Shown: positions 24,979-33,607, counted from the first letter of the stretch. The stretch: 64,000 bases of DNA from Alteribacillus sp041949975 (GCF_041949975.1 NZ_JBHFQG010000019.1:12680-76679); one strand, 5' to 3'. Notes: a model not told the origin generated them from the sequence alone. Numbers and translations are program-made.

Positions 24979-25941
24979 TTGAATCAGTTAACTCAGCAGT
25001 TTGATAATCAAGCGCAGCCACAGGGACAAGGGAGTATCATGGATCAGTCTTCCAGCAGTCGTGAAATGGAAGAAGTAAAAGGGCAAATTTTTATGGCCAA
25101 GCAGTTTCCTCGAAATATCTTTCAATCGGAGCAACGTATTTTAGACAACTGTAAGCGTCCGTCTTTAGCAGAAGTCGCTATTTATCAATACCCAAGAGGA
25201 GGAACAAGGGTGGAAGGTCCTTCAATCCGTTTAGCTGAAGTTCTTGCTCAAAACTGGGGAAATCTCTCCTTTGGCGTAAAGGAACTGGAACAACGTGAAG
25301 GGGAATCAACAGCTATGGCTTATGCCTGGGACTTAGAAACCAACGTGCGGCAGGAAAAAACTTTTACGGTAAAGCACAGCATGAAAGCAAGAGGAAAAAT
25401 TAAAAAGCTGGAAGATCCTCGTGATATCTACGAAAAAGTAGCAAATGACGGAGCTAGAAGAGTACGTGCTTGTATCTTAGGAGTTATTCCAGGTGATATC
25501 GTAGAAAAGGCCATTGCCCAGTGTAACGACACTATTAAAGGAAACAGCGATAAGCCTTTAAAAGAACGGATAAACAACGCTCTAAAAGCGTTTAAAGAAA
25601 AATACAGAGTTACACAGGAAATAATTGAAGATCGATTTGGCTATAACGCAGATGCTTTCACGGAACACGATTATGTAGAACTTATTAAAATATTCAACTC
25701 TCTTAAAGATGGCATGAGCAAGGCTGATGATTGGTTCAACAAGGAAGCAAAGAGCAAAAAAGAGAGTTCTCTAACAAAAGATTTCAAGTCAGACGGTGAT
25801 TCTAAAGAAAAAGAAAATAAAAAATCCTCTTCCAAAAAGGAAAACAAGAAAAAAGATAAAGAGGAGGTAACAGTTAATGGCCACGCTGGAGCAACAGTTG
25901 AATTTGAAGGCGAAACACTACCATTCGAAGACAGCGAATAA
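24979..25941 (+). CDS. Phage recombination-associated protein (putative single-strand annealing partner)
   Basis: 320 residues from TTG. A conserved core (FPRNIFQSEQRILDNCKRPSLAEVAIYQYPRGGTRVEGPSIRLAEVLAQNWGN ... GARRVRACILGVIPGDIVEKAI) is followed by a Lys/Glu/Ser-rich low-complexity tail (~260-310). I recognise the core as a common Bacillales phage protein always paired with a PD-(D/E)XK nuclease. The pairing and position match RecT/Erf/Red-beta annealing modules, but assignment to annealing is inference. It overlaps the nuclease gene by 65 nt. Confidence 0.65.
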   Translation: MNQLTQQFDNQAQPQGQGSIMDQSSSSREMEEVKGQIFMAKQFPRNIFQSEQRILDNCKRPSLAEVAIYQYPRGGTRVEGPSIRLAEVLAQNWGNLSFGVKELEQREGESTAMAYAWDLETNVRQEKTFTVKHSMKARGKIKKLEDPRDIYEKVANDGARRVRACILGVIPGDIVEKAIAQCNDTIKGNSDKPLKERINNALKAFKEKYRVTQEIIEDRFGYNADAFTEHDYVELIKIFNSLKDGMSKADDWFNKEAKSKKESSLTKDFKSDGDSKEKENKKSSSKKENKKKDKEEVTVNGHAGATVEFEGETLPFEDSE

Positions 25942-26686
25942 AAAATACATGTCTGTCTCTCAATTTAAGAGCTTCCTGGAGTGTGAAGCGCGAACATTGG
26001 CAGAGATTAAGGGGGAGTATACTCCCCCAATCTCCACGCCTTTAGTTGTTGGCTCTTATGTTCATGCAGCGTTTGAGAGTACAGAAGCTCTTAGAGAAGT
26101 TGAGGAACAATACAACGGCATGATTTTTAAAAAACGAGGTGGGAAATATGCAGATTTTGAAACAGCAGACCGCATGATTGAAGCAGTAAAAAAAGATCCA
26201 TTTGCCATGTTTGCCATTGAAGGGGAAAAAGAGAAAGTTTTTACAGCTGATCTGTTCGGAACCACATGGAAAATAAAAGTAGACTCTATTAATCATGATC
26301 GGAAAACTTTTACTGATCTGAAGACAACGCAAGATTTATATAAACGTTACTGGTCTTCTAAGTATGAAAGCTGGACATCCTTCATGGAAGCCTGGGATTA
26401 CGTTTTTCAGATGGCAATTTATAGAGAGATATTATTTAAAAACTTAGGGGTGTATTACACACCGTATGTCGTGACTGTTACTAAAGAAAACCCACCCAAT
26501 AAAGCTGTGCTTCATATGGAGCCATCACGCTTTGATTTTGAGCTGGAATACGCAGAGGCGATGATAGAGCGAATGCTTCAAGTAAAAAACGAGGAAGAAC
26601 CACCAGAACGTTGTGAGAAGTGTGCTTATTGCAGGGAGACGAAGAAAATGACAGACACCATGGAAATTGGGGAATTGATTTACTGA
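25877..26686 (+). CDS. PD-(D/E)XK exonuclease, phage recombination
   Basis: 269 residues behind GAGGAGG. The RecB/Cas4-like nuclease core is visible: MSVSQFKSFLECEA, the His of GSYVHAAFES, VDSINHD as motif II Asp, and DLKTT as the D/E-x-K motif. C-terminal cysteines (CEKCAYC) suggest an iron-sulfur or zinc cluster as in AddB/Cas4-type nucleases. It probably generates 3' single-stranded ends for the partner encoded upstream. Confidence 0.8.
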   Translation: MATLEQQLNLKAKHYHSKTANKKYMSVSQFKSFLECEARTLAEIKGEYTPPISTPLVVGSYVHAAFESTEALREVEEQYNGMIFKKRGGKYADFETADRMIEAVKKDPFAMFAIEGEKEKVFTADLFGTTWKIKVDSINHDRKTFTDLKTTQDLYKRYWSSKYESWTSFMEAWDYVFQMAIYREILFKNLGVYYTPYVVTVTKENPPNKAVLHMEPSRFDFELEYAEAMIERMLQVKNEEEPPERCEKCAYCRETKKMTDTMEIGELIY

Positions 26687-26911
26687 AGATGTATGAATCA
26701 CCTACCCCCGGTAATGTTTCTTGCTAACTGGAGGTGCAGAAACCGGAGGTGGCTATGTAGAAAGTATACCCATCATTACGTGAAAACTATCATGATTAAG
26801 AATATTGAAATCAAAAAAGGAATAAAGTCGGGAAGTTTTTGTTTGAACATCATCATGAACTAATACCAGGAAATGTTGATTACATGAACAACGAATAATG
26901 GAGGTGAAACG

Positions 26912-27793
26912 GTGCCCGACACGTATTTTCGAGTTTATTCCGGTTTACTCACTCCATATCACAAAAAACGGATCGGTGTAGCACTATGGGAGTTCCTTTG
27001 GTGTATCGATCGAGTCACCAGTGAAACGGGCCAGGATGGACAAAAGTCGGGTATCGTTCTTGGTGGATCTCCAATTTCTTATAGTGATGTGGCAAAGGAT
27101 TTAGGAATAGGAAAATCTACAGTAAAACGAAACTTCGAAAAATTAGAAAGCGAGAACTATATTCATTTGAAACGAACCCCATACGGACATATTATCACCG
27201 TGAATAAATCAAAAAAATGGGGTGCCAAAAATGAATACTCTGATAGTGCCAAAAATGGCACGGGTGCCGAAAATGAAACAGAGGGTGCCAAAAATGGCAC
27301 GCAGGGTGCCGAAAATGACCACTCTAATAAAGACAATACAGAGACACTACAGGGACAATACAACGTTGTTGTTGATAACGTGGGCGCGAAAGAGAAAGAG
27401 TTTCAAAATAAGCTAGATCAAATAACAGATACATTCATGGCATATCGCGGGAAGCCGGGCTTGCCTCCCAGGGCCTCCGATTATGATCATGCAAGAACGA
27501 TTTTAGAAGCTGGGGTTTCTACCACTGAAGCCATAACCGGCATTAAACAGGCCTTTGAAAATTTTAAACCAAAATACAATGGAGATGAAATCACATCCCT
27601 TGGTTACTGCAAAAAAATAATTTTGTCTAACCATTATGCTGAAAAACAAAGAAGGGAGGCTGTTGTAAATGCAGCAAGCTCGAACAAGTTTTCAAGAAAT
27701 GATGGACAAGCTTCGAGCCAGAGCAGAGGAAGTCAGAAAAGATCCATCACGGGCGGCCAGGTCGGGTGGATTAGACCTGGAAAAAGAGCGTAA
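26912..27793 (+). CDS. Phage replication initiator with N-terminal winged HTH
   Basis: 293 residues from GTG behind GGAGGTG. The winged helix covers residues ~15-100 (YHKKRIGVALWEFLWCIDRV...ISYSDVAKDLGIGKSTVKRNFEKLESENYIHLKRTPYGHIITV). A repeat-rich linker (~104-140) is encoded by the iterons. A C-terminal helical part (~165-250) may bind the helicase or loader. Place and architecture match DnaD/O-like initiators of Firmicute phages. The loader gene starts inside its 3' end. Confidence 0.8.
   Translation: MPDTYFRVYSGLLTPYHKKRIGVALWEFLWCIDRVTSETGQDGQKSGIVLGGSPISYSDVAKDLGIGKSTVKRNFEKLESENYIHLKRTPYGHIITVNKSKKWGAKNEYSDSAKNGTGAENETEGAKNGTQGAENDHSNKDNTETLQGQYNVVVDNVGAKEKEFQNKLDQITDTFMAYRGKPGLPPRASDYDHARTILEAGVSTTEAITGIKQAFENFKPKYNGDEITSLGYCKKIILSNHYAEKQRREAVVNAASSNKFSRNDGQASSQSRGSQKRSITGGQVGWIRPGKRA
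27221..27317 (+). repeat. Iterons inside the initiator gene: candidate phage replication origin
   Basis: Five copies of GGTGCC(A/G)AAAATG start at 27221, 27245 (AGTGCC variant), 27263, 27284 and 27305. Spacings are 24, 18, 21 and 21 nt, about two helical turns. In-gene iterons mark origins in lambda O and in lactococcal/TP901-1-type phages. Confidence 0.65.
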
Positions 27794-28505
27794 TTATGAC
27801 TGCTCAAAATGCAAAGATAAAACTGGATACCTTGCTGAACGAAATGGAATGGAAGTTTGGGTCCAGTGCAGCTGCATTGAGTGGAGGAGAACGCACAAAC
27901 TTATGCGGTCAAGCGAGATAACAGAAGAGTTTAGAAAACTAGGATTTCAGAATTTCCGGACTAAGGGAAAGCCGGAGTTGATACGTGGAGCCTATGAATG
28001 TGCTCTAAGTTATTTCCAAAACTTCACACACATAAAAAGCAAGCGCAAGAATAGTATTGCTTTGTTGGGGCAGCCGGGAGCTGGTAAAACTCATTTGCTA
28101 ACAGCGATAGCAAATAATTTGATTCGAAAAAAACAAGTGCCTGTCCTGTATTTCCCTTATGTAGAAGGCTTTAATGACTTGAAAGATGACTTCGACAAGC
28201 TAGAAGAAAAAATAGAACGCATGAAATCAGCAAATGTGCTCTTTATCGATGATTTGTTCAAACCAACTGGTAGAGATAAAAAGCCCCGCGCAACCGACTG
28301 GCAAATTGAACAGACTTATGCTGTCGTTAATCATCGTTATTTGAATCACATGCCGGTTCTTATCTCTTCTGAACTGCCTATAGATCAACTTGTCGAAGTT
28401 GATGAAGCGTTAGCAACTCGCATTTATGAGATGTGCAAAGACTATCTGGTATTAATTCAGGGTGATAAGTTTCAGTTAAATCACAGATTGGAGGGGATGG
28501 CTTAA
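27669..28505 (+). CDS. DnaC/DnaI-like helicase loader
   Basis: 278 residues, ATG after GGGAGG within the initiator gene. A zinc-like cluster (CSKCKDKTGY...VQCSCIEW, ~43-74) precedes the AAA+ domain: Walker A GQPGAGKTH and Walker B NVLFIDDLF. It should load the replicative helicase at the phage origin with the initiator. The next gene overlaps its stop by 1 nt. Confidence 0.88.
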   Translation: MQQARTSFQEMMDKLRARAEEVRKDPSRAARSGGLDLEKERNYDCSKCKDKTGYLAERNGMEVWVQCSCIEWRRTHKLMRSSEITEEFRKLGFQNFRTKGKPELIRGAYECALSYFQNFTHIKSKRKNSIALLGQPGAGKTHLLTAIANNLIRKKQVPVLYFPYVEGFNDLKDDFDKLEEKIERMKSANVLFIDDLFKPTGRDKKPRATDWQIEQTYAVVNHRYLNHMPVLISSELPIDQLVEVDEALATRIYEMCKDYLVLIQGDKFQLNHRLEGMA

Positions 28506-28735
28506 TGCTTAAATCTGCAATTTATTTTCCACCAAGAAAACGACCTAAACATGCTAAAGAAGCTCGAAGGAAGCATTTACTTCGAATGTTAGAAAGTAAT
28601 GAAGAGAAACTTCGTAATATTAAGAAAAGAATAATGGGGGGGGATGAAATCACTGAGGGTAAACGAGAAATGAGCTTGGATTCAATATATAACAAAAGGA
28701 TTGAGCAGAAGGCAATGGACGATTTTTTTAGATAA
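28505..28735 (+). CDS. Small basic phage protein
   Basis: 76 residues, Lys/Arg-rich (PPRKRPKHAKEARRKHLLRMLESNEEKLRNIKKRI), coupled to the loader gene by an ATG/TAA overlap. Last gene of the replication block. No family recognised. Confidence 0.55.
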   Translation: MLKSAIYFPPRKRPKHAKEARRKHLLRMLESNEEKLRNIKKRIMGGDEITEGKREMSLDSIYNKRIEQKAMDDFFR

Positions 28736-28868
28736 AGTAGGGAAAGGGATAGAGATTACCGTTAGACTATTTGGCAGCAGTAAATAAGCATATTATAGCA
28801 CTCTCAGTGAGGGGGTACTAAATTAAGCGTTAACAGGCAGACAAAAACAAGTTCCACCCATAGTGTTA
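28736..28868. other. Intergenic region before the left inverted repeat
   Basis: No ORF or clear hairpin. Together with the repeat and 29067-29159 it makes a 424-base gap between the replication block and the collagen-like gene. Confidence 0.4.
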
Positions 28869-29066
28869 CTTATTAGCCCCCTAACACATTGGACACGAAA
28901 TATTGCTTTACATGGAGAAGTTAAGCATGATAGGCTGCTGACCCACGGCAAATCGTACTAGTTCTTTCTCAAAATTTGCCTCTTTGCCGTTACTTCATGC
29001 TTAACAGAGGCTCCATGTCAAGCAACTCTAGTTAATTTACGTTGTCCAAACAAAGGGGTTAATCCG
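28869..29066 (+). repeat. 198-bp inverted repeat, left copy (MITE-like)
   Basis: Identical over 198 bp, inverted, to 33608-33805 by direct comparison. The unit is itself an imperfect palindrome. ACATGGAG...GTTAAGCATGA pairs with TCATGCTTAAC...CTCCATGT, ACGGCAAA pairs with TTTGCCGT, and the ends ATTAGCCCC...TTGGACA pair with TTGTCCAA...GGGGTTAAT. No ORF. Palindromic structure suggests a non-autonomous transposable element or a structured RNA. Confidence 0.85.
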
Positions 29067-29159
29067 GTTATTGGTGGAACTGTTTGCTTGATGATATCTC
29101 TTTTTTATAATAAATATTAGTTTCACTTTAAAGAACTTTCAGTACCAGTAGAAATTTAA

Positions 29160-30872
29160 TTACACGTTAACGTTTCCTTGAAGATCAAACACGTCTAAGG
29201 TCATACCTATAGGGTTTGCATTGTTGTTATAACCTACCGGGAATTCAGGATCGACGGTATCTGTTGAAGGGTTACCATAACCATTTGGAAAGTTAAATGT
29301 ATTAAAATACACTTGAATTTGATCTTCACTCGGTACGAAATTCCCATCACCAGATCTTAAGAAATATACTGCTAAACGTGTTCCATGAGGGTTAACTATG
29401 GAATTATTTTGGATCAAAATTTGATCCATTAATGAATAGTCTACACGCGAAAAAAAGATGACAGAATTTCCGGAACGATCTTGGTGATCCACATTGTTAT
29501 TTTCGACGGTTAAACTTGTGATTCCATCAAGATGAGGAAAAAAATTAACAAACTGGGTAAACCTTGTCATAATATTTCCTGTCACATTAATTGTGCCAGA
29601 TGTTCGCCATGATACTATATTTGGCTCAAATACAATGGCTCCTAAACTTGTATCGCTTCCTTGAAACGTATTGTTTAGCACATTTGTTGTTCCGCGTACT
29701 AATTGAAACCTTAGGCTTTGAGTTATGATTACTGGATTGTGAATAAATTCATTATCCTCAACGGTAATATTTTGGCACCAAATATACCCACTACGAGTTG
29801 TTCCTTCTATGATACAAGAACGAACGGTAATGTTATTGTAGAGTGTTATCGGTGAGGTTGTTCTTAGCGGGACTCTAATAATGGCATTTTGTGATGTAAC
29901 ATTCCTATTTGCAATCAAATGTAAACTGTCAATTATAACATTATCCGACTCTATAACCAGTCCATCAACGTCTGTATCGGGACTAAATATGATTTGTGGG
30001 AGAGGATTTGTTGGATGCCCCAGTAAAGTCATAGGTTTCGTGACAATTAGTTGTGTATCGATATTGTAGGTACCTTGTAGAATGTGAACTGTACCTCCTT
30101 CAGCAACAGCGTTCATTCCCTCCTCAATAGTTCCAAATGGGTGTTCTAATGAGCCATTCCCGGTTTGTGCACCTGCTTGGACATAGATGTTAAATGGATC
30201 TGAAGTAATTTGGGCTACAGCATTTAAAGTCCTATTTGTCACTTCTAAAGTGGATATATTTTCTGCTGTTGTAGCTGAAATTACAATCCGGTAATTATGA
30301 GTTCCAGGTGGGGGAGTATCTACCCAACTTAAACTAGGATACAACGTTCCACTAGTTGATAAACTAGTATCTAGGTCTTGTTGCTGGATTAGCGGATTAC
30401 TTACGAGAATTTCAGGTTCCTCCCCCTCTCTTATTAAGTTATAAGAAATGTTGAGACTATAGTTCGTAGAAATATTGGTTTCGAAAAAAAGCCTAAAAGT
30501 GGAATCTAATTTTATACTTTCCCCTTCAAGTGTGCTTAAGGGTGGGAGCTCAAGGGATATTTCTGTTCCAGTAGGTAAAAGGGAAACAGTATCACTGGCT
30601 TGGTCAGTAAACAAGCTAGCGCCTGGCCCTTGAGGTCCCTGCTCACCTTGAGGCCCCTGCTCACCTTGAGGCCCAGGTGGTCCTTGAGGACCTGGCGGAC
30701 CGGGTGGCCCTGGAGGTCCAGGTGGTCCAATCAATTTTGGTGGAAAAAAATCACAACTTTTCGGTGGCATTGTCTCATTTAAATTATGCTTAGTAGTAGA
30801 ATTTACTTTTTTTTGCAAAGAAGATTTTTTTCTAAGTGAAAGTGGTTTCATTTTTCTTCTAAATTCATTCAT
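29160..30872 (-). CDS. Collagen-like protein with C-terminal beta-helix (copy 1)
   Basis: 570 residues from the ATG after GAGGGTG. A basic N-terminus (~1-45) without a signal peptide leads into ~13 Gly-X-Y triplets (GPPGPPGPPGPPGPQ...GEQGPQGEQGPQGP). A beta-rich domain follows (~75-220), then a right-handed beta-helix (DPFNIYVQAGAQTGNGSLEHPFGTIEEGMNAV..., repeated VENN/I-NN strands, ~225-540) of the DUF1565/pectate-lyase-like kind. Similar proteins occur on spore surfaces and phage fibres. It is antisense to the phage operons, like its paralogue at 53544-54962. Confidence 0.82.
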   Translation of the reverse strand: MNEFRRKMKPLSLRKKSSLQKKVNSTTKHNLNETMPPKSCDFFPPKLIGPPGPPGPPGPPGPQGPPGPQGEQGPQGEQGPQGPGASLFTDQASDTVSLLPTGTEISLELPPLSTLEGESIKLDSTFRLFFETNISTNYSLNISYNLIREGEEPEILVSNPLIQQQDLDTSLSTSGTLYPSLSWVDTPPPGTHNYRIVISATTAENISTLEVTNRTLNAVAQITSDPFNIYVQAGAQTGNGSLEHPFGTIEEGMNAVAEGGTVHILQGTYNIDTQLIVTKPMTLLGHPTNPLPQIIFSPDTDVDGLVIESDNVIIDSLHLIANRNVTSQNAIIRVPLRTTSPITLYNNITVRSCIIEGTTRSGYIWCQNITVEDNEFIHNPVIITQSLRFQLVRGTTNVLNNTFQGSDTSLGAIVFEPNIVSWRTSGTINVTGNIMTRFTQFVNFFPHLDGITSLTVENNNVDHQDRSGNSVIFFSRVDYSLMDQILIQNNSIVNPHGTRLAVYFLRSGDGNFVPSEDQIQVYFNTFNFPNGYGNPSTDTVDPEFPVGYNNNANPIGMTLDVFDLQGNVNV

Positions 30873-31094
30873 GTTGTACACCCTCAGTATTATTTATTTT
30901 TATTATCAATTTATTTTTTTCTAAATATATAGTTCAGATTTTCCCCGTAATTTTCAAAAAACAAATAAAGGCCTATACAGAAAAGCGCTATGATGTGAAT
31001 GGTTTTTGAAGGGGACGATGACGATACTGAATAGTAGAATAACTACAAGAGATATTATAATACCGTTTAAAAAATAAATAAGGGGAAGGTTGTC

Positions 31095-31298
31095 ATGAAA
31101 AGATTACAAAATATCGATATAAACCCTAGGACAGGAGAACTAAATATTGATATAATGGATAAAAATTCCTCTTTTGCTATTGTGGTGTGTAATGGACGAG
31201 CTAGATTAACAGAATTACCGGATTACGGTGAAACAAAAATAGTAACGCACCAGGGGAAGGTGAAGAGGGTTAAATATGACGAAGGGGAGGAGTTTTAA
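31095..31298 (+). CDS. DUF3954-like small protein
   Basis: 67 residues behind AAGGGGAAGG. The C-terminal half (VCNGRARLTELPDYGETKIVTHQGKVKRVKYDEGEEF) resembles DUF3954, a small beta-rich phage/prophage domain. It overlaps the EVE-like gene by 23 nt, implying coupled translation. Function unknown. Confidence 0.6.
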   Translation: MKRLQNIDINPRTGELNIDIMDKNSSFAIVVCNGRARLTELPDYGETKIVTHQGKVKRVKYDEGEEF

Positions 31299-32340
31299 AA
31301 TTAATTTAATTGAAGAAATTATTAAAGAGTTGCCTAAAGTGGACAGTAATATTAATTACTGGCTCGTTAGGACTAATGGTGGGGAGTATTATGAAGAATT
31401 TGTTAATGAAAATTTTATAGGTATCGGATGGAACAAAATTACAAGAGAGAGAATTAAAGACAACATTTCAATTGAAGACCTAGTAAGAGAAAACTACAAG
31501 AAAGAAAGTCGTCCAAGATATGTAGAAACACAAATTTTACGTTTTATTGAGGGGATAAAGAAGGGTGATGTAGTACTAGTTCCATCTAAGAACTCTAGAT
31601 ATCTTCATTGTGGATATGTAATCTCTGATGACTATTACGAAGCCGATCTACCTATTAATGATGAATCTGCTTTTGAACAGCTTTTTGAATTAGAAGAAGA
31701 GGGGATTTGCCCTTATCGAAAACGAAAATGGGTTAAGTGGATTAAACCTTTATCTAAAGATCAATTAGACCCAAAATTGTATTTACTAGTATATTCTCAT
31801 CATACGATTACTTCAGCAAATGACTATAAGGATTTAATAAATCGGGCAATGTTTGATATGTACATACAAGATGAGAAGTGTTACGCGACATTTCAAATAG
31901 AGCGTGCAGAGAACATTGAAGCGAGGTCTTTGGTGACTTTTCTTAACAGCTTGATTGAGGTAAACAAAATAAAGAGTGGTAAAGATGATTTGGAAATAAA
32001 AATTTCAGTTCAATCACCAGGATTAACAGAAATTATTGATAATCTCTATAATATAGTGTGGACTTGTGTTGTTATTCTTTCAATAATAGGAGGGAAGGTC
32101 AAAACGCCTTTCTTTCAATTTGAATCTGGAGGAGTTGTGGGATATATAGAAAAGTACATTAAAGAAAGAAAAAATGAAGGCAAAGTACCTGATAACATTC
32201 GTGAAGATTTAAAATCAAGTTCTGAAGAATTGAAAATGACTCAGCCATCAGAATTTGTGAAAGCTATCGAAAAAGTTCAGAAAAAAGAAAAGGTCAAAGA
32301 GTTTGAGAACACTGGGGAACAAGAAGAAAAAAATGATTAA
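31276..32340 (+). CDS. EVE/PUA-like domain protein, possible defence or modified-base sensor
   Basis: 354 residues. The N-terminal ~150 residues (INYWLVRTNGGEYYEEFVNENFIGIGWNKI ... GIKKGDVVLVPSKNSRYLHCGYVISDDYYEAD) have the shape of the PUA/EVE-like module found at the N-terminus of Mrr/McrB-type restriction proteins. The middle and the C-terminal Lys/Glu-rich tail are not recognised. A hydrophobic patch (IVWTCVVILSIIGG) might be buried or membrane-associated. No nuclease motif is visible, so any defence role is speculative. Confidence 0.5.
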   Translation: MTKGRSFKINLIEEIIKELPKVDSNINYWLVRTNGGEYYEEFVNENFIGIGWNKITRERIKDNISIEDLVRENYKKESRPRYVETQILRFIEGIKKGDVVLVPSKNSRYLHCGYVISDDYYEADLPINDESAFEQLFELEEEGICPYRKRKWVKWIKPLSKDQLDPKLYLLVYSHHTITSANDYKDLINRAMFDMYIQDEKCYATFQIERAENIEARSLVTFLNSLIEVNKIKSGKDDLEIKISVQSPGLTEIIDNLYNIVWTCVVILSIIGGKVKTPFFQFESGGVVGYIEKYIKERKNEGKVPDNIREDLKSSSEELKMTQPSEFVKAIEKVQKKEKVKEFENTGEQEEKND

Positions 32341-32537
32341 CTACTCAAATAATCTGGTGGCTGCACTTTTACCCACTTGAACATAATCACCAAACTAACT
32401 CCTAATGATATAGTTATTAAGATAAAAATATTATAAGGAAGAAAAATTTGTGCAATACCAAAAATAACAATTGTTAACAGTAAAGTAATTAGCACAAAAA
32501 GATTAATGGTTGATATAGTTGCAAATAACTTTTTCAA
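32337..32537 (-). CDS. Small two-helix membrane protein
   Basis: 66 residues from TTG behind GGGAGGGGG. Two hydrophobic helices (INLFVLITLLLTIVIFGIA; NIFILITISLGVSLVIMF) and a short basic-aromatic tail. Convergent with the EVE-like gene with overlapping stops. Could be an accessory of that gene; unknown. Confidence 0.5.
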   Translation of the reverse strand: MKKLFATISTINLFVLITLLLTIVIFGIAQIFLPYNIFILITISLGVSLVIMFKWVKVQPPDYLSS

Positions 32538-32627
32538 AGGTTTCCCCCTCCCTCTTTGTAATTAATAAAATTATATCACTGTTAATATTAATATGCACAC
32601 ATATTTGTTTTGTTCTACCAGCCCACT

Positions 32628-32684
32628 GGAGGACGCTTTGATTTGCGGTTTTGAACCGTGGATCTTGGCGTCCTCTTTTTTTAG
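32628..32684 (+). terminator. Terminator-like hairpin before the late regulator
   Basis: GGAGGACGC / GCGTCCTC stem with an inner GCGGTTTTGAACCGTG hairpin and a run of seven T. It separates cargo from the Cys-rich/arpU genes, so those need their own promoter or antitermination. Confidence 0.7.
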
Positions 32685-32695
32685 GAGGGATAGTC

Positions 32696-32827
32696 ATGAA
32701 AAAGATAGTAGCAGACGATCACTGTAAAAACTGTGTGTGGCTCATAAACGGGTGTCTTTGTCCTTTTCAGCGATGCATTAAATATTTTGGTTGGGGGAGT
32801 GTTAAGGATGGAAAAGCGACAGATTGA
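32696..32827 (+). CDS. Cys-rich small phage protein
   Basis: 43 residues with five Cys and one His (DDHCKNCVWLINGCLCPFQRCIKYFGW), a likely zinc knuckle. Strong TTAGGAGGG site. It overlaps arpU by 20 nt; this pair is typical just before phage terminase genes. Confidence 0.65.
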   Translation: MKKIVADDHCKNCVWLINGCLCPFQRCIKYFGWGSVKDGKATD

Positions 32828-33248
32828 GAATGCTCTAAGGGACTATTCCTGGATGATTAACGAAATAAAAAGACAGCGTGGGTTATTAGGGGACGCAGGA
32901 ACAAAACTGGTTGCTCAATCAGGTATTGAATCCACTATGCCTAAACCACAAGGAGAGACCGGTGATCCAGTCGCTCAAGAAGTCGTTCGCCGTGACAAAA
33001 AACATACTTGGATCCGAAAGCTTGAAAAGAAAGTTTTGTTCATTCAAGAGAGGATATCTGTAATAGAAAATGAGCGTGAAAAAGCTGTCCTAGAGTGTAT
33101 GTTGGATGGCATGAGCATGATAGCAATAAGTAAACATATGGGGTTATCCAGACGCCATATTTATAATATTAAGGAAACAATAGTGTACAGGATTGCACAC
33201 TTTGCACAGTTTTCCCGAAAGATGACAAATGAAAAACAATGTAGTTAA
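32808..33248 (+). CDS. ArpU-like late-gene transcriptional regulator
   Basis: 146 residues from the ATG after GTTAAGG. N-terminal coiled helices lead to a C-terminal sigma-like HTH (EREKAVLECMLDGMSMIAISKHMGLSRRHIYNIKETIVYRIA). ArpU-family proteins sit between early and packaging modules of Gram-positive phages and are thought to control late expression. It lies inside the segment bounded by the two 198-bp repeats. Confidence 0.75.
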   Translation: MEKRQIENALRDYSWMINEIKRQRGLLGDAGTKLVAQSGIESTMPKPQGETGDPVAQEVVRRDKKHTWIRKLEKKVLFIQERISVIENEREKAVLECMLDGMSMIAISKHMGLSRRHIYNIKETIVYRIAHFAQFSRKMTNEKQCS

Positions 33249-33607
33249 AATGGGAGGCAGGAGCGGGGCGGACGTTGAGACTTCAGTTAAAAACAGAATA
33301 TCAATCATTGAGACCCTTTCGGGTCTTTCTTATTAAAATAAGTAATAAGATGTTGAAAAGCACTTCGTTGGTATTTGTTTATTATTAAAATTTATTTAAT
33401 TAGCGCAGCTTTGGAAGAGTGTATACTCAACCCAGCCACGCTACCGTTCCCTTATCATTAAAACGTAGGAAAAAGGCATTTGGCAGAACGCTGTTCGCTA
33501 TTTACTTAGTACGAAGATAAAAAATTTAGTCATACTAATCCCCCCTTAGAGGGAACCAATAGCATTACATTGCTTAGTTTTTCAATAAGAAAATGTTTTA
33601 TAAATTA
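33249..33607. other. Intergenic region after arpU
   Basis: Part of a 650-base non-coding stretch. A small hairpin GACCC-TTTC-GGGTC with TTTCTTATT (33311-33332) is a probable terminator of arpU. The rest is AT-rich with no ORF. A late promoter is expected here or just after the right repeat but none is obvious. Confidence 0.45.

Noticed and set aside
26687..26911. Possible small gene between nuclease and initiator
   Set aside because: Two GGAGGTG-like sites occur but the frames stop within 3-13 codons (for example ATGTAG); only remnants could be imagined.
29160..30872. Collagen-like protein as a diversity-generating retroelement target
   Set aside because: No reverse transcriptase and no template repeat with adenine-biased differences in the window.
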